The notes below the pieces were generated by a model. It did not search any database and was not told where the DNA came from. It saw only the letters and a program-made list of their open reading frames with translations. A DNA stretch of 64,000 nucleotides from Methylocella silvestris (GTDB lineage Bacteria; Pseudomonadota; Alphaproteobacteria; Rhizobiales; Beijerinckiaceae): NCBI RefSeq assembly GCF_002891535.1, contig NZ_PDZR01000020.1, positions 21,083 through 85,082 on the forward strand. The letters run 5' to 3'. The translations under genes were made by a program, and so were the position numbers. Shown piece after piece: positions 17,460 through 25,798 of the stretch (positions within the stretch are counted from its first letter, which is position 1; each line of letters begins with the position of its first letter).

Positions 17460-18110
17460 TTAGACGATCCCCGCCACCAGCTTCAGCTCCAGCGCTTCGG
17501 TCGCGTCGAGATACCAGTTTTGCGGCGCCTTGCGGATGACCTCGTCGAGCGTCAGCGGCGACTCGCTGATGAGCGCTTCAAACCCCTCGCGCTCGATCCG
17601 GACGCCATTTTCGATCTCATGCACGAGCGCCAGCGCCATATTGAGGCACCCTTCGAGCGGCCCGGAAAAATGCACGTTTTTTTCGAGCTTGCGCTCATGG
17701 ATCATGAGGCGCGTGTCGCGCTCGAGCCAGCGCTCGGCGCGGGGAAATCCGGCCATGAAGGTGACCCCGGCAGAATAGACTGCGGATTTGCCCAGAAAAA
17801 TGAAGCGTGCGTCCTCGGCGGCGCGCAGAAGGCGCAAATCCGCGGCCATCGCGCGCGCGACCTCCGGATCGCCGCCAAGCGTCGTCATGGCGATGACGAA
17901 CGGCCCTGCTCCCGACAGCGCGGCAAGCTGGCCCTGGAATTTCTCGTGCATGGAATCATTCACCTGGCCGGCGAGGCGGATGTCCGGCCGCGACAGGCGT
18001 CCGAGCAGACCGTCCTCAAGGCGCAGTTCAGCGCCGGCGCCGGGCGCGGATCGGAGAAGGGCGCCGGCGTCCGTCGCGACATTTTCGTGCGGCGCTTCGA
18101 TATCGTCCAA
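17460..18110 (-). CDS. divergent ClpP-fold serine protease (stand-alone)
   Basis: A 216-residue protein of the ClpP/crotonase superfamily. It has a strand-and-handle order like ClpP: IRLAGQVNDSM, then AMTTLGGDPEVARAMA, then the nucleophile region AVYSAGVTFMAGFP (Ser113), RLMIHE (His138) and a late Asp in NWYLDATEALELKLVAGI. The Ser-His-Asp triad is therefore present in the right order. It differs strongly from housekeeping ClpP (the usual GQAASMG and MIHQP motifs are altered) and no Clp ATPase is adjacent. The TTG start at 18110 is backed by GGAG seven bases upstream. The substrate is unknown; a crotonase-like enzyme without protease activity cannot be excluded. Confidence 0.75.
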   Translation of the reverse strand: MDDIEAPHENVATDAGALLRSAPGAGAELRLEDGLLGRLSRPDIRLAGQVNDSMHEKFQGQLAALSGAGPFVIAMTTLGGDPEVARAMAADLRLLRAAEDARFIFLGKSAVYSAGVTFMAGFPRAERWLERDTRLMIHERKLEKNVHFSGPLEGCLNMALALVHEIENGVRIEREGFEALISESPLTLDEVIRKAPQNWYLDATEALELKLVAGIV

Positions 18111-18212
18111 GGGGCGGCTCCGTGATGCAAGCCAAGCTTAAACTCGACGCCACACGAACGGTTCCGCCTTTTGTGCGCCGCAAAGGCCCGCGAGCTCGCG
18201 AGGCGCTTGAGA

Positions 18213-19376
18213 CTATTTGGCCGCGGCCAGCTCGGAATAGATCGCCATCGCCTCGTCGCCATATTGGCGCCAGCCGCCGAAGCCCTGCATCCGCGCCAGC
18301 GCGCGCGCGCCCATGGCGCTGCGGGCATCGGGATTATCCGCGAGGAACTGCATTTTTTCGGCAAGCGCATCGACGTCGCGGGCGGGGACGATAAAGCCTT
18401 CGACGCCGTCGGTGACGATGTCCTCCGCCCCTGTATTCGGGGTCGCGAGGATCGGGCAGCCGCAAGCCATGGTCTGGGCGAGAACCATGGCGAGCCCCTC
18501 CTCGACGCTGGGCAGAACCATGACATGGCTCCGGCTCATGAGCGTCTTCAGTTCCGACTGAGGCACATGCCCGACCGCCTGCGCCTCCTGCGGCCAAAGC
18601 TTCCGCTGCCTCAAGAGATCGATGACCGGGGCGGAGGTCGATCCGACGAAGGTCAGGCTTTTCGCCGGATGCCGCACCTGCTGGAAGGCGGCCGCCAGAT
18701 AGGGCAGCCCCTTGCGCAGGCTCATGCCGCCAACGAACAGGACGTCGAACCGTCCCTCGTCCGGCGCGCCGGCCGGCTCGAACCGTTTGAGATTGACGCC
18801 ATAGGAGAGCTTGCGCAGCTTTTGCGCCGGAACGCCCTGGCTCAGAAAGGTGCGGTAGACGAAGCTTGAGGGAACGGTGATGAGATCGGCCTCTTCATAT
18901 TCCGCCTCCTCGGCCGCGATGACGCGCGCGTCGACAGGGTGAGACGGGAACCCCCAATGCGCAAATTCCTCGGTGAGAATCTGATCCTGCGCCCGGATAT
19001 GGGTCGAGCCGCGGTCGCAGACATAGCGCGCGCCCCTTTTATGAGCGAGCTTGCCAGCCTTGAGCGTCGACCCTGACAAGCCGACGTAAACGTCGCACGG
19101 CGGCAGCTTCCAGGCCGCGTAGCTGGCGAAGGTTTGGGCGTCGAGCCATTCCCATTGCAGCATCGCCTTGTCCGGCAGCCGATCCTTCCAGGGAAAAGCC
19201 ATATAGGCGCCATGCACCAGCGAAAAGCTGTGGATCAGTTCCGGCGGCAGGCCTTCGTTCTTCAGCTTGAAGCGCGGATAGCCGGTGACGACGCTGGCGA
19301 GCGCGCCACGCGCATAAAGCTCGCGGGCGAGATCGAAGGTGTGAAACTTGCCGATCGTTGAGAGGGCGACTTTCAA
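18213..19376 (-). CDS. GT4-family glycosyltransferase
   Basis: A 387-residue GT-B glycosyltransferase. The C-terminal Rossmann domain has VLFVGGMSLRKGLPYLAAAF, then HVMVLPSVEEGLAMVLAQTM, ending with ACGCPILATPNTGAEDIV. This is the E-x7-E motif and sugar-nucleotide-binding loop of family GT4. It probably adds a sugar to a lipid-linked or surface polysaccharide. The TTG start at 19376 is supported by AGGAAG seven bases upstream. It belongs with the FkbM methyltransferase and the flippase on the same strand in a small surface-polysaccharide cluster. Confidence 0.92.
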   Translation of the reverse strand: MKVALSTIGKFHTFDLARELYARGALASVVTGYPRFKLKNEGLPPELIHSFSLVHGAYMAFPWKDRLPDKAMLQWEWLDAQTFASYAAWKLPPCDVYVGLSGSTLKAGKLAHKRGARYVCDRGSTHIRAQDQILTEEFAHWGFPSHPVDARVIAAEEAEYEEADLITVPSSFVYRTFLSQGVPAQKLRKLSYGVNLKRFEPAGAPDEGRFDVLFVGGMSLRKGLPYLAAAFQQVRHPAKSLTFVGSTSAPVIDLLRQRKLWPQEAQAVGHVPQSELKTLMSRSHVMVLPSVEEGLAMVLAQTMACGCPILATPNTGAEDIVTDGVEGFIVPARDVDALAEKMQFLADNPDARSAMGARALARMQGFGGWRQYGDEAMAIYSELAAAK

Positions 19377-19636
19377 GGCATGACTTCCTGCAACGCGGCC
19401 AAAATTCGGTGTACGATCTTGCGCGTCTGCGCTTGATCGCCGGCCCGAAAGGCGATGGGTATCTGGTCAAATTCCGAACCGCCATCATCATTTGGACTTC
19501 GGCCCAAACGATTGTGACGCCGGTCCGGGACCTTGCCGGCGCTTTTTTTAGGTGCTGGCGACACAGGCGAATCCATTCCGGCGCGCTCCCTTATCGAAGT
19601 GAAGCAGTCCGGCGGGGGCGCGGCCTCCAGGATCAA
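19373..19636 (-). CDS. possible small coupled reading frame between fkbM and glycosyltransferase
   Basis: An 87-codon frame fills the gap exactly. Its TTG overlaps the FkbM stop (TTGA), and its TGA overlaps the glycosyltransferase TTG. The product has no recognised domain; only the last 30 residues (from FDQIPIAF through ILAALQEVMP) look protein-like. It could be a genuine small protein, the eroded end of a lost gene, or chance. The region around it is less GC-rich than its surroundings. Confidence 0.22.
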   Translation of the reverse strand: MILEAAPPPDCFTSIRERAGMDSPVSPAPKKSAGKVPDRRHNRLGRSPNDDGGSEFDQIPIAFRAGDQAQTRKIVHRILAALQEVMP

Positions 19637-20307
19637 TTTGCTCCAACAAGTCGTTGCTGCTTGGAAAACGTAAAATCCATGTTTCTATTATATATGACAC
19701 GGTATCCATGTCTAAAAAGCTTGATGATTAGAAGCGCCGCGTCCGCCACTGTCTTATCAATGGCGATCACCTTGTTATGATGAATTTCCACGCAGATCTG
19801 CTCAACATCAAGCTTTTTCTCGAAAATGGACTCGATGATCTCATACTCGAATCCCTCGACGTCTATCTTTAAAAGGTCTATTTTATTCTTGTCGTATTTG
19901 GCAAGAAGTTCGTCCAAAGATATGCATTCAAAGACGATCCCTTCCTCTTTCCCGCCTTTCCTGAAAGATCCCTCGTCGGTTCGGTCCGGACGTCCGAAGG
20001 AGATTTCGCCGCCCTGGCTGGCGAGCCCCATCTCCAGGAAATCAATATTTCGCTTATCCGTCTTTTTCCTCATCGTCTCGACCCCGGTCGGGGACGGATC
20101 GAGCAGAATCACCGTCGCGTCAAATTTTTCAATGATCGCCTCTTCAAAGGTGATCGAGCGGCCGACGCCTGCAGAAATGATGAAGGACTGCGCATTGATC
20201 GAGTTCCGGAGAACCGCCCATTGATCGGCTTCGCCCAGAAGCTCGGTCGGCGCCTTCCTTGAAAATGGAAGGATAAAAAGCTCTTTCAGTTTTTTGAAAA
20301 CGCTCAC
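19633..20307 (-). CDS. FkbM-family methyltransferase
   Basis: A 224-residue SAM-dependent methyltransferase of the FkbM family. Motif I-like FIISAGVGRSITFEEA binds SAM, and IDLLKIDVEGFEYEIIESIF contains the family-diagnostic KIDVEGFE. FkbM proteins O-methylate sugars or polyketides, and in polysaccharide clusters they probably cap or decorate glycans. The GTG start at 20307 has GGAG seven bases before it. Codon and base use is clearly richer in A+T than neighbouring genes (many AAA, ATA and TTT codons), which suggests recent acquisition. It lies between the flippase and a GT4 glycosyltransferase. Confidence 0.88.
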   Translation of the reverse strand: MSVFKKLKELFILPFSRKAPTELLGEADQWAVLRNSINAQSFIISAGVGRSITFEEAIIEKFDATVILLDPSPTGVETMRKKTDKRNIDFLEMGLASQGGEISFGRPDRTDEGSFRKGGKEEGIVFECISLDELLAKYDKNKIDLLKIDVEGFEYEIIESIFEKKLDVEQICVEIHHNKVIAIDKTVADAALLIIKLFRHGYRVIYNRNMDFTFSKQQRLVGAN

Positions 20308-20414
20308 TTCACTTCTCCCATCGTTATTCGCGACAGATAAATTGCAAGCTGCGTTCCAGTCAGCGACCGCCCGTCGCCGACAAATCTCAACCGTGCTGGA
20401 GGTGAGTGGCCCCG

Positions 20415-21716
20415 TTACTCGCCCGGCGTTGGCTTTACTTTAACCTCCGTCTTCGTCTGCGCAAACAAATCGGCGACAATATAGATGCAGATCGCAGCGA
20501 TAAAAGCTTCGGAGACGAACATTGCGGCGCCGACGCCGTCAACCTGCCAGAAATGACCGAACGCCCATGCGAGCGCCACCGACAGAACGCCAGCGACGAG
20601 GGACCAGCCAGCAATGCCGACATGCTGGTTGGTCGCCTGCAGCAGGACGCGCGGCGCGTGCCACATCCCGCCGACCGCGGCGTAAAGGAGGAGCCAGCCC
20701 ATAAGGCCTGGGTTGAATTCGATCCGGCCGTGCGTCCAGACCTGCAACAGCCACGGCGAGACAAAATACAGCACGACGCTGACAGCGATCGACTGGACGG
20801 CGCTGAGCGTCGCCGAGTGGCGGAACACCGCCTGCAGCGTCGCCATATCGCCATTGCCAAACAACCGCGAGAATTCGGGACCGAGCGCATGGCTGAACAT
20901 GCTGGTGACCTGCACCGCCACCCGCGCGATTGTGCGATAGGTGTTGAACACAGCCACCGCGGAGGCGCCCGCGAGCGCTCCGACGAGCAGGGTCACGCCC
21001 TGGAAACTCAGCGCGTTCGCGAGCGGAAAGGCCATGAAGGAGATTGCCGGCCGAGCCATGCTTTTCAGCTCGTCCGTGCTGGCGTGGCGAAAGCCAAGCA
21101 AAAGACCCTGACCGCCCCGCTGCGCCATATAGATTCCGATTCCGGCGCCAAGGGCGCGGGCGAACAGGCTGCATAGCGCGACGCCGGAAAAGCTGCGGAA
21201 CAGGATGAGGCCGACCATGGCGCCGCCCCATTCCGCGAGGCGAATTAGCTGCCCGAGCATGGTGCCGACGGCGTAGCGGCCGGTCGCCCTGAACACAGCT
21301 TCGGAAAGGCCGCCGTAAAGAGCGATAAGAACGCCGCACAGCATCGCCGCGAGCGCGACCCTCATATCGGTGGTCATATAGTCGGGCAGCGGCCCGAACA
21401 GCGCGAACGGCGTCAATATAATGGCGAGCGACAGGCAGACGATCGCCATAAACAGCTGGGCGCTTTGGAAGACGTTATTCGCCTCCGCAAGATCGCTGCG
21501 CCCAACGGCCATCGCCATTTTATTGCCAGCGGTGGTGACCATGCCTACATCGGCCATGTTGACATAGGCCGGAATGGCAGACAGCAGAAGCCATGTGCCG
21601 TAGGTCGAAGAATCCCAGTAGAGAAGAAACAGCGGCAGCGAAAAAAGCTGGATCGCGATGCTGACGCCTTGACTAAACGCGTTGGCGCCAAAGCCTAAAA
21701 GGATCCTGCGAAGCAT
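20415..21716 (-). CDS. polysaccharide flippase (Wzx/MATE-like)
   Basis: A 433-residue polytopic membrane protein with about 12 hydrophobic segments. It begins RRILLGFGANAFSQGVSIAI and continues with LFLLYWDSSTYGTWLLLSAI, the pattern of PST/Wzx O-antigen flippases in the MOP superfamily. It would move a lipid-linked glycan across the inner membrane. It heads the minus-strand polysaccharide cluster, with FkbM 107 bases downstream and the GT4 enzyme after that. There is no obvious Shine-Dalgarno sequence before the ATG at 21716. The specific glycan cannot be inferred. Confidence 0.88.
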   Translation of the reverse strand: MLRRILLGFGANAFSQGVSIAIQLFSLPLFLLYWDSSTYGTWLLLSAIPAYVNMADVGMVTTAGNKMAMAVGRSDLAEANNVFQSAQLFMAIVCLSLAIILTPFALFGPLPDYMTTDMRVALAAMLCGVLIALYGGLSEAVFRATGRYAVGTMLGQLIRLAEWGGAMVGLILFRSFSGVALCSLFARALGAGIGIYMAQRGGQGLLLGFRHASTDELKSMARPAISFMAFPLANALSFQGVTLLVGALAGASAVAVFNTYRTIARVAVQVTSMFSHALGPEFSRLFGNGDMATLQAVFRHSATLSAVQSIAVSVVLYFVSPWLLQVWTHGRIEFNPGLMGWLLLYAAVGGMWHAPRVLLQATNQHVGIAGWSLVAGVLSVALAWAFGHFWQVDGVGAAMFVSEAFIAAICIYIVADLFAQTKTEVKVKPTPGE

Positions 21717-21976
21717 GCGTTACGCTGTCCGTAAGTTAAAGTTATGCTTAGCCTGCTTCTGTTATAGAGCTAGTTGTTTCAAGTCAAGTTTTGCGCGCTT
21801 AGAAAAAGCGTCACATAATCTCAATAAGCCATCCATTTTCCGATAAGACTAGGCGTTTTCAACCCACAACCTGACGGGCACGACCGGATCTGCGGCAGTA
21901 TGTCTCGCCCGTGCGACAGCAACGGCCCTGCCCGCTCTGTCCAGAACTGGCAGGCAATCCACGTGCCAAGCCGCGC

Positions 21977-22693
21977 CTATAAAGCCGTCGGGTCAAAATC
22001 GTGATCGCTGCTTCGCGCATCGAGCGCGATCAAAAAAGTGAAGAAGGCGAGACAGGCGAAAGCGCCGGCCATGACCCCGAGATTTGCGACGAGACTCGAT
22101 CCCGCAAGCGAAAAAGCGCCGCCGGCCGCGCCGGCGGCGAAACAGAACCATGTCGCCAGAAACACCAGCCATTCGCCGCGAGGCGCCTTGCCTGTCATCG
22201 CCCGCGCCAGCGACTGGCCCGCCGAAAACAGCGCGCCGGTGACGAAGCTCTTGCCGATGTCCGCGCGTCCAACCATTTGCCTGAGGCCGTTCTGCATGCC
22301 CATGGCGACGGCGACGGGCAGCAGCGCGGCAAAGCCGGGCGCCAACCCTGTCAGCGCAATCGCCGCGCAAAACAATATAGTCTCGACGGCGAGAAGCGAA
22401 GGCGTACGGAAGAGGCGCGCCGCGTCAGCGATAAGGGTCCCCAACACGGCGCCGGCAAAAAAGGCCGCGATGACGGCGGCGCCGCGCCAAATCGTCGCGT
22501 CGTCGCCGCCGGCGATTGCGACGCCCAATTGCGTCGTGTTGCCGCTCATGAAGGAAAGGTAGAAGCTGCCAAGGGAAACGAAACCGATGGCGTCGACCCA
22601 TCCGGCGGCGAAAGCGACCATCAACCCAAAGCCGAAGCGCGCGGCCCCGGAGGGAAGAATTTCCAGTGAGCGCGCGTCCGACCTCTCCATCAT
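21977..22693 (-). CDS. DUF1275 (YoaK-like) membrane protein
   Basis: A 238-residue inner-membrane protein of the DUF1275 family with about six hydrophobic segments. Family features include AFAAGWVDAIGFVSLGSFYL followed by SFMSGNTTQLG (the SGN-T signature of the family), and GMQNGLRQMVGRADIGKSFV. Function is unknown; members have been suggested to be transporters. I placed the start at the Met-Met pair (22693), because the longer frame back to 22810 adds 39 non-conserved residues. It is transcribed divergently from the flavin oxidoreductase gene; about 260 bases of AT-richer sequence without features follow its stop. Confidence 0.85.
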   Translation of the reverse strand: MMERSDARSLEILPSGAARFGFGLMVAFAAGWVDAIGFVSLGSFYLSFMSGNTTQLGVAIAGGDDATIWRGAAVIAAFFAGAVLGTLIADAARLFRTPSLLAVETILFCAAIALTGLAPGFAALLPVAVAMGMQNGLRQMVGRADIGKSFVTGALFSAGQSLARAMTGKAPRGEWLVFLATWFCFAAGAAGGAFSLAGSSLVANLGVMAGAFACLAFFTFLIALDARSSDHDFDPTAL

Positions 22694-22860
22694 CAAAAAC
22701 GATCCGACTTTGTCGCCCGCGATTTGCGGCGAATCGCCGAACAAGATCACATTGCGGCGAAACGCATTGCCGGATTGAATCGCAATCGCGCGGCGCAGTC
22801 GAGGCCGCATTCCTTTAAGGCGCCGCGTCGATGCGGGACGCCAGAACGACGGAAGATCAC

Positions 22861-23976
22861 ATGAGCGCCCTGTTTTCGCCCCTCCGCCTGCGCGGCCTCG
22901 CCCTCGCCAACCGGATCGTCATCTCGCCGATGTGCCAATATTCGGCCCATGACGACGGCAAGCCGAATGAGTGGCACCTCATTCACGTCGGCAGCCTGGC
23001 GCTTTCCGGCGCGGGCATGTTCTGCTTCGAGGCGACCGCCGTCGAGCCCGCGGGGCGCATCACGCCCGGCTGCCTCGGCCTGTGGGACGACGCGACCGAA
23101 GACTCCTTCCGACTGCTGATGGCCGCCGTGCGCGCCCATTCGAAGATCGCCATGGCGATGCAACTCGCCCATGCGGGCCGCAAGGGGTCGAGCCGCGTCC
23201 CCTGGGAGGGCGGCCAGCAGATTCGCCTGTCTGGCGGCGGCTGGCAGACCTGTGCGCCGTCCCCGCTGGCGCATCAGCCCGGCGAGGAAACGCCGCTGGC
23301 GCTTGACGCCGAGGGGCTGATCCGCGTCCGCGAGGCTTTCGCGGAGGCGGCGAGACGCGCGCACCGGCTGGGGATCGACGCCATCGAGCTTCACGCCGCG
23401 CATGGCTATCTGCTGCATGAATTTCTGTCGCCGCTCGCCAACCAGCGCGGCGACCAATATGGCGGCTCGCTGGAAAACCGCATGCGCTATCCGCTTGAAG
23501 TCTTCGACGCGGTGCGCGCGGCCTTCCCGGCCGACAAGCCAGTCGGCGTCAAAGTGTCGGCGACGGATTGGGTCGAAGGCGGCCTCGACCTCGCCCAGAC
23601 CATCGCCTTCGCCAAAGAGCTCGAAAAACGCGGCGCCGACTGGATTACCGCCTCATCGGGCGGCGTCTCGCCTTTGCAAAAAATCCCTGTCGCGCCAAAT
23701 TATCAGGTCCCCTTCGCTGAAGGACTCAAAGGCGCCGTCGGCTTTCCGGTGATGGCGGTCGGCCTGATTACGGAGGCGCAACAGGCCGAAGAGATTATTG
23801 CCGACGGCAAGGCCGATTTCGTCGCGCTCGCCCGCGCGATGCTTTACGATCCGCGCTGGCCCTGGCATGCGGCGGCAACACTCGGCGCGACCGTCGAGGC
23901 GCCGCCGCAATATTGGCGCTCGCAGCCGCGCGAAATGAAGGGGCTGTTCGGCTATACGCCGATCGGCCAGCGCTGA
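22861..23976 (+). CDS. NADH:flavin oxidoreductase, YqjM-type old yellow enzyme
   Basis: A 371-residue FMN-dependent ene-reductase. The N-terminal RIVISPMCQYSAHDDGKPNE has the Cys25 typical of the YqjM/xenobiotic-reductase subclass. MQLAHAGRKGSS and the substrate His pair in ELHAAHGYLLHEF follow, then NQRGDQYGGSLENR, with a late FMN-phosphate loop in AVGLI and ADFVALARAMLYDP. It reduces activated C=C bonds with NAD(P)H; the natural substrate is unknown. The ATG at 22861 has GGAAG ahead of it. Its stop is only 16 bases from the convergent stop of the allophanate hydrolase gene. Confidence 0.93.
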   Translation: MSALFSPLRLRGLALANRIVISPMCQYSAHDDGKPNEWHLIHVGSLALSGAGMFCFEATAVEPAGRITPGCLGLWDDATEDSFRLLMAAVRAHSKIAMAMQLAHAGRKGSSRVPWEGGQQIRLSGGGWQTCAPSPLAHQPGEETPLALDAEGLIRVREAFAEAARRAHRLGIDAIELHAAHGYLLHEFLSPLANQRGDQYGGSLENRMRYPLEVFDAVRAAFPADKPVGVKVSATDWVEGGLDLAQTIAFAKELEKRGADWITASSGGVSPLQKIPVAPNYQVPFAEGLKGAVGFPVMAVGLITEAQQAEEIIADGKADFVALARAMLYDPRWPWHAAATLGATVEAPPQYWRSQPREMKGLFGYTPIGQR

Positions 23977-23992
23977 GCGGCGACAGCCGACG

Positions 23993-25798
23993 TTACTTGC
24001 TCGCCAGATAGGCGCGCCAGCCGCCAAAGCCGGTGACGTCGGCTGCGCCCTCAAGCGCGAAAGCCTCGCATAGGAAGCCGGGAACGACGGCGCCGCTCGC
24101 AAGCGTCACCTTGCCGATCCCCATCGGCGCCGGCACGCCGGCAATGAAGCGGCCGAAATTTTCGGGGCTGAGCGACCACACCTCCACCTCGATGCCCGGC
24201 CCTGCAAACCCCGGCGTGCGGACGAGGCCCGGCTTTGGCGGAACCGTTCCCGGAAGCGCCATCAGCCGATAGGACGGCGCCGTCCGGGTCGTCTCAATGA
24301 GCCTCCCGTTGAGTTTGGTTAGCTCATGATTGAGCGGCAGGCCCGACATATGCGCGCCCGCGACAACCACCTGTATGGCTTCAGCCGGGACGGGCGAGAG
24401 GGCGGCGACCGGACGTTCGGCGCCCTCGCCAACCGCGCGCCCGACGCCTTGCCCCAGAGCGCGATGCAGCCGGTCGGCCAGCACAAGAAGGTCGGCGTCC
24501 GAAAAAGCCGGGCCGATCAGCGTGACGCCGAACGGAAGCTTGCTCGCGGGGCGAAACCCGGCGGGGACGGCGACCGCGGCATAATCGAGCAGATTGACGA
24601 AATTGGTGTAGAGACCGAGGCGGCTGTTGTTTCCGATCGGATCTTCCGCCATCTGCGCCACGGTGAAGATCGTGGGGGCCGTCGGCAACAGCATAAAATC
24701 GAATTTCCCCCACTCGCCTTCAGCCTTTCTCGCGAAGGCGCGTAGCTTGTAGGCAGCCCTGAAGGTGTCAGCCGCCGAAAAGTTTTGGCCCTTGCCGATA
24801 ATCGCGCGCACATTCGGGTCCATATCCTGGGCATGGGCGGCAAAAAACGCCTCGATCCCGGCGAGCCGTTCGGCGACGAAAGCGTCTTCATAAAGAAGCG
24901 CCGCAGCGTCGCGGAACGGCGCATAATCGAAAGCGACGGCCTGGCCGCCCAGCGCCGCCAGACGGTCGATTGCGGCCTCATAAAGGGCGCTGGCCTCCTC
25001 ATCGCCGAAAAACTCACGCTGTTCAGCGGCGAGCACGCCGAACCGAAATTTTTCAAGCGGGAGGCGGACCGCAGGGCCCTGACGTGAATATTCATCGCTC
25101 GCATCAAACCCTTGCGCAATCTCCGCAACCGCTTGCGCGTCGGCGGCGCTCGCTGCGAAAATGCTGACGCAGTCAAGCGAACGGCAGGCGGGCGCGACCC
25201 CCGCCGTGCTGATCAACCCCTTCGTCGGCTTGACGCCGACGAGATTGTTGAAGGCCGCGGGAACGCGGCCGGAGCCGGCCGTATCCGTTCCCAGCGAGAA
25301 AGCGACCAGCCCCGCCGCGACCGCCACCGCCGAGCCGGAACTCGAACCGCCGGAAATATAGCGGTTGTCGAACACGCATCGCGGCGCCCCATAGGGCGAG
25401 CGCGTTCCGTTAAGGCCTGTTGCGAACTGGTCAAGATTGGTCTTGCCGATCAACATCGCCCCGGCGGCAAGGAGCCTGGCGACAACCGTTGCTTGGACCT
25501 CCGGCGTATAGGCGAAGGACGGGCACGCCGCCGTCGTCGGCAGGCCGGCGACGTCTATATTGTCCTTGACCGCGAAGGGCACGCCATAGAGCGGCAGCCG
25601 CTCCAGCGCGTCCGCGTCCTCTTCCAGCTCATGCGCGCGCGCAAATACGTCGGCGTCTTTGACGCGACAAATCCACACGGCCGGATCATCATAGGCGTCG
25701 ATCCGCCGCAACACGTCCAGCGCCACATCCTTCGGCGACAATGTCTTTTGACGATAGGCCTCGCGAAGCGTCACGATTTGCAGCATGTCAGGCGTCAT
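23993..25798 (-). CDS. atzF: allophanate hydrolase
   Basis: A 601-residue amidase-signature enzyme that hydrolyses allophanate to two ammonia and CO2 (last step of the operon). The catalytic Lys78 is in PFAVKDN, the signature GGSSSGSAVAVAAG supplies the cis-Ser, and Ser176 in GTDTAGSGR is the expected nucleophile. The C-terminal 150 residues match the small extra domain of full-length AtzF/Dur1,2-type hydrolases (GLPLNHELTKLNGRL). Its start overlaps the stop of the carboxylase gene by four bases (ATGA), so it is translationally coupled. In this operon the allophanate most likely comes from carboxyguanidine rather than from urea. Confidence 0.95.
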   Translation of the reverse strand: MTPDMLQIVTLREAYRQKTLSPKDVALDVLRRIDAYDDPAVWICRVKDADVFARAHELEEDADALERLPLYGVPFAVKDNIDVAGLPTTAACPSFAYTPEVQATVVARLLAAGAMLIGKTNLDQFATGLNGTRSPYGAPRCVFDNRYISGGSSSGSAVAVAAGLVAFSLGTDTAGSGRVPAAFNNLVGVKPTKGLISTAGVAPACRSLDCVSIFAASAADAQAVAEIAQGFDASDEYSRQGPAVRLPLEKFRFGVLAAEQREFFGDEEASALYEAAIDRLAALGGQAVAFDYAPFRDAAALLYEDAFVAERLAGIEAFFAAHAQDMDPNVRAIIGKGQNFSAADTFRAAYKLRAFARKAEGEWGKFDFMLLPTAPTIFTVAQMAEDPIGNNSRLGLYTNFVNLLDYAAVAVPAGFRPASKLPFGVTLIGPAFSDADLLVLADRLHRALGQGVGRAVGEGAERPVAALSPVPAEAIQVVVAGAHMSGLPLNHELTKLNGRLIETTRTAPSYRLMALPGTVPPKPGLVRTPGFAGPGIEVEVWSLSPENFGRFIAGVPAPMGIGKVTLASGAVVPGFLCEAFALEGAADVTGFGGWRAYLASK

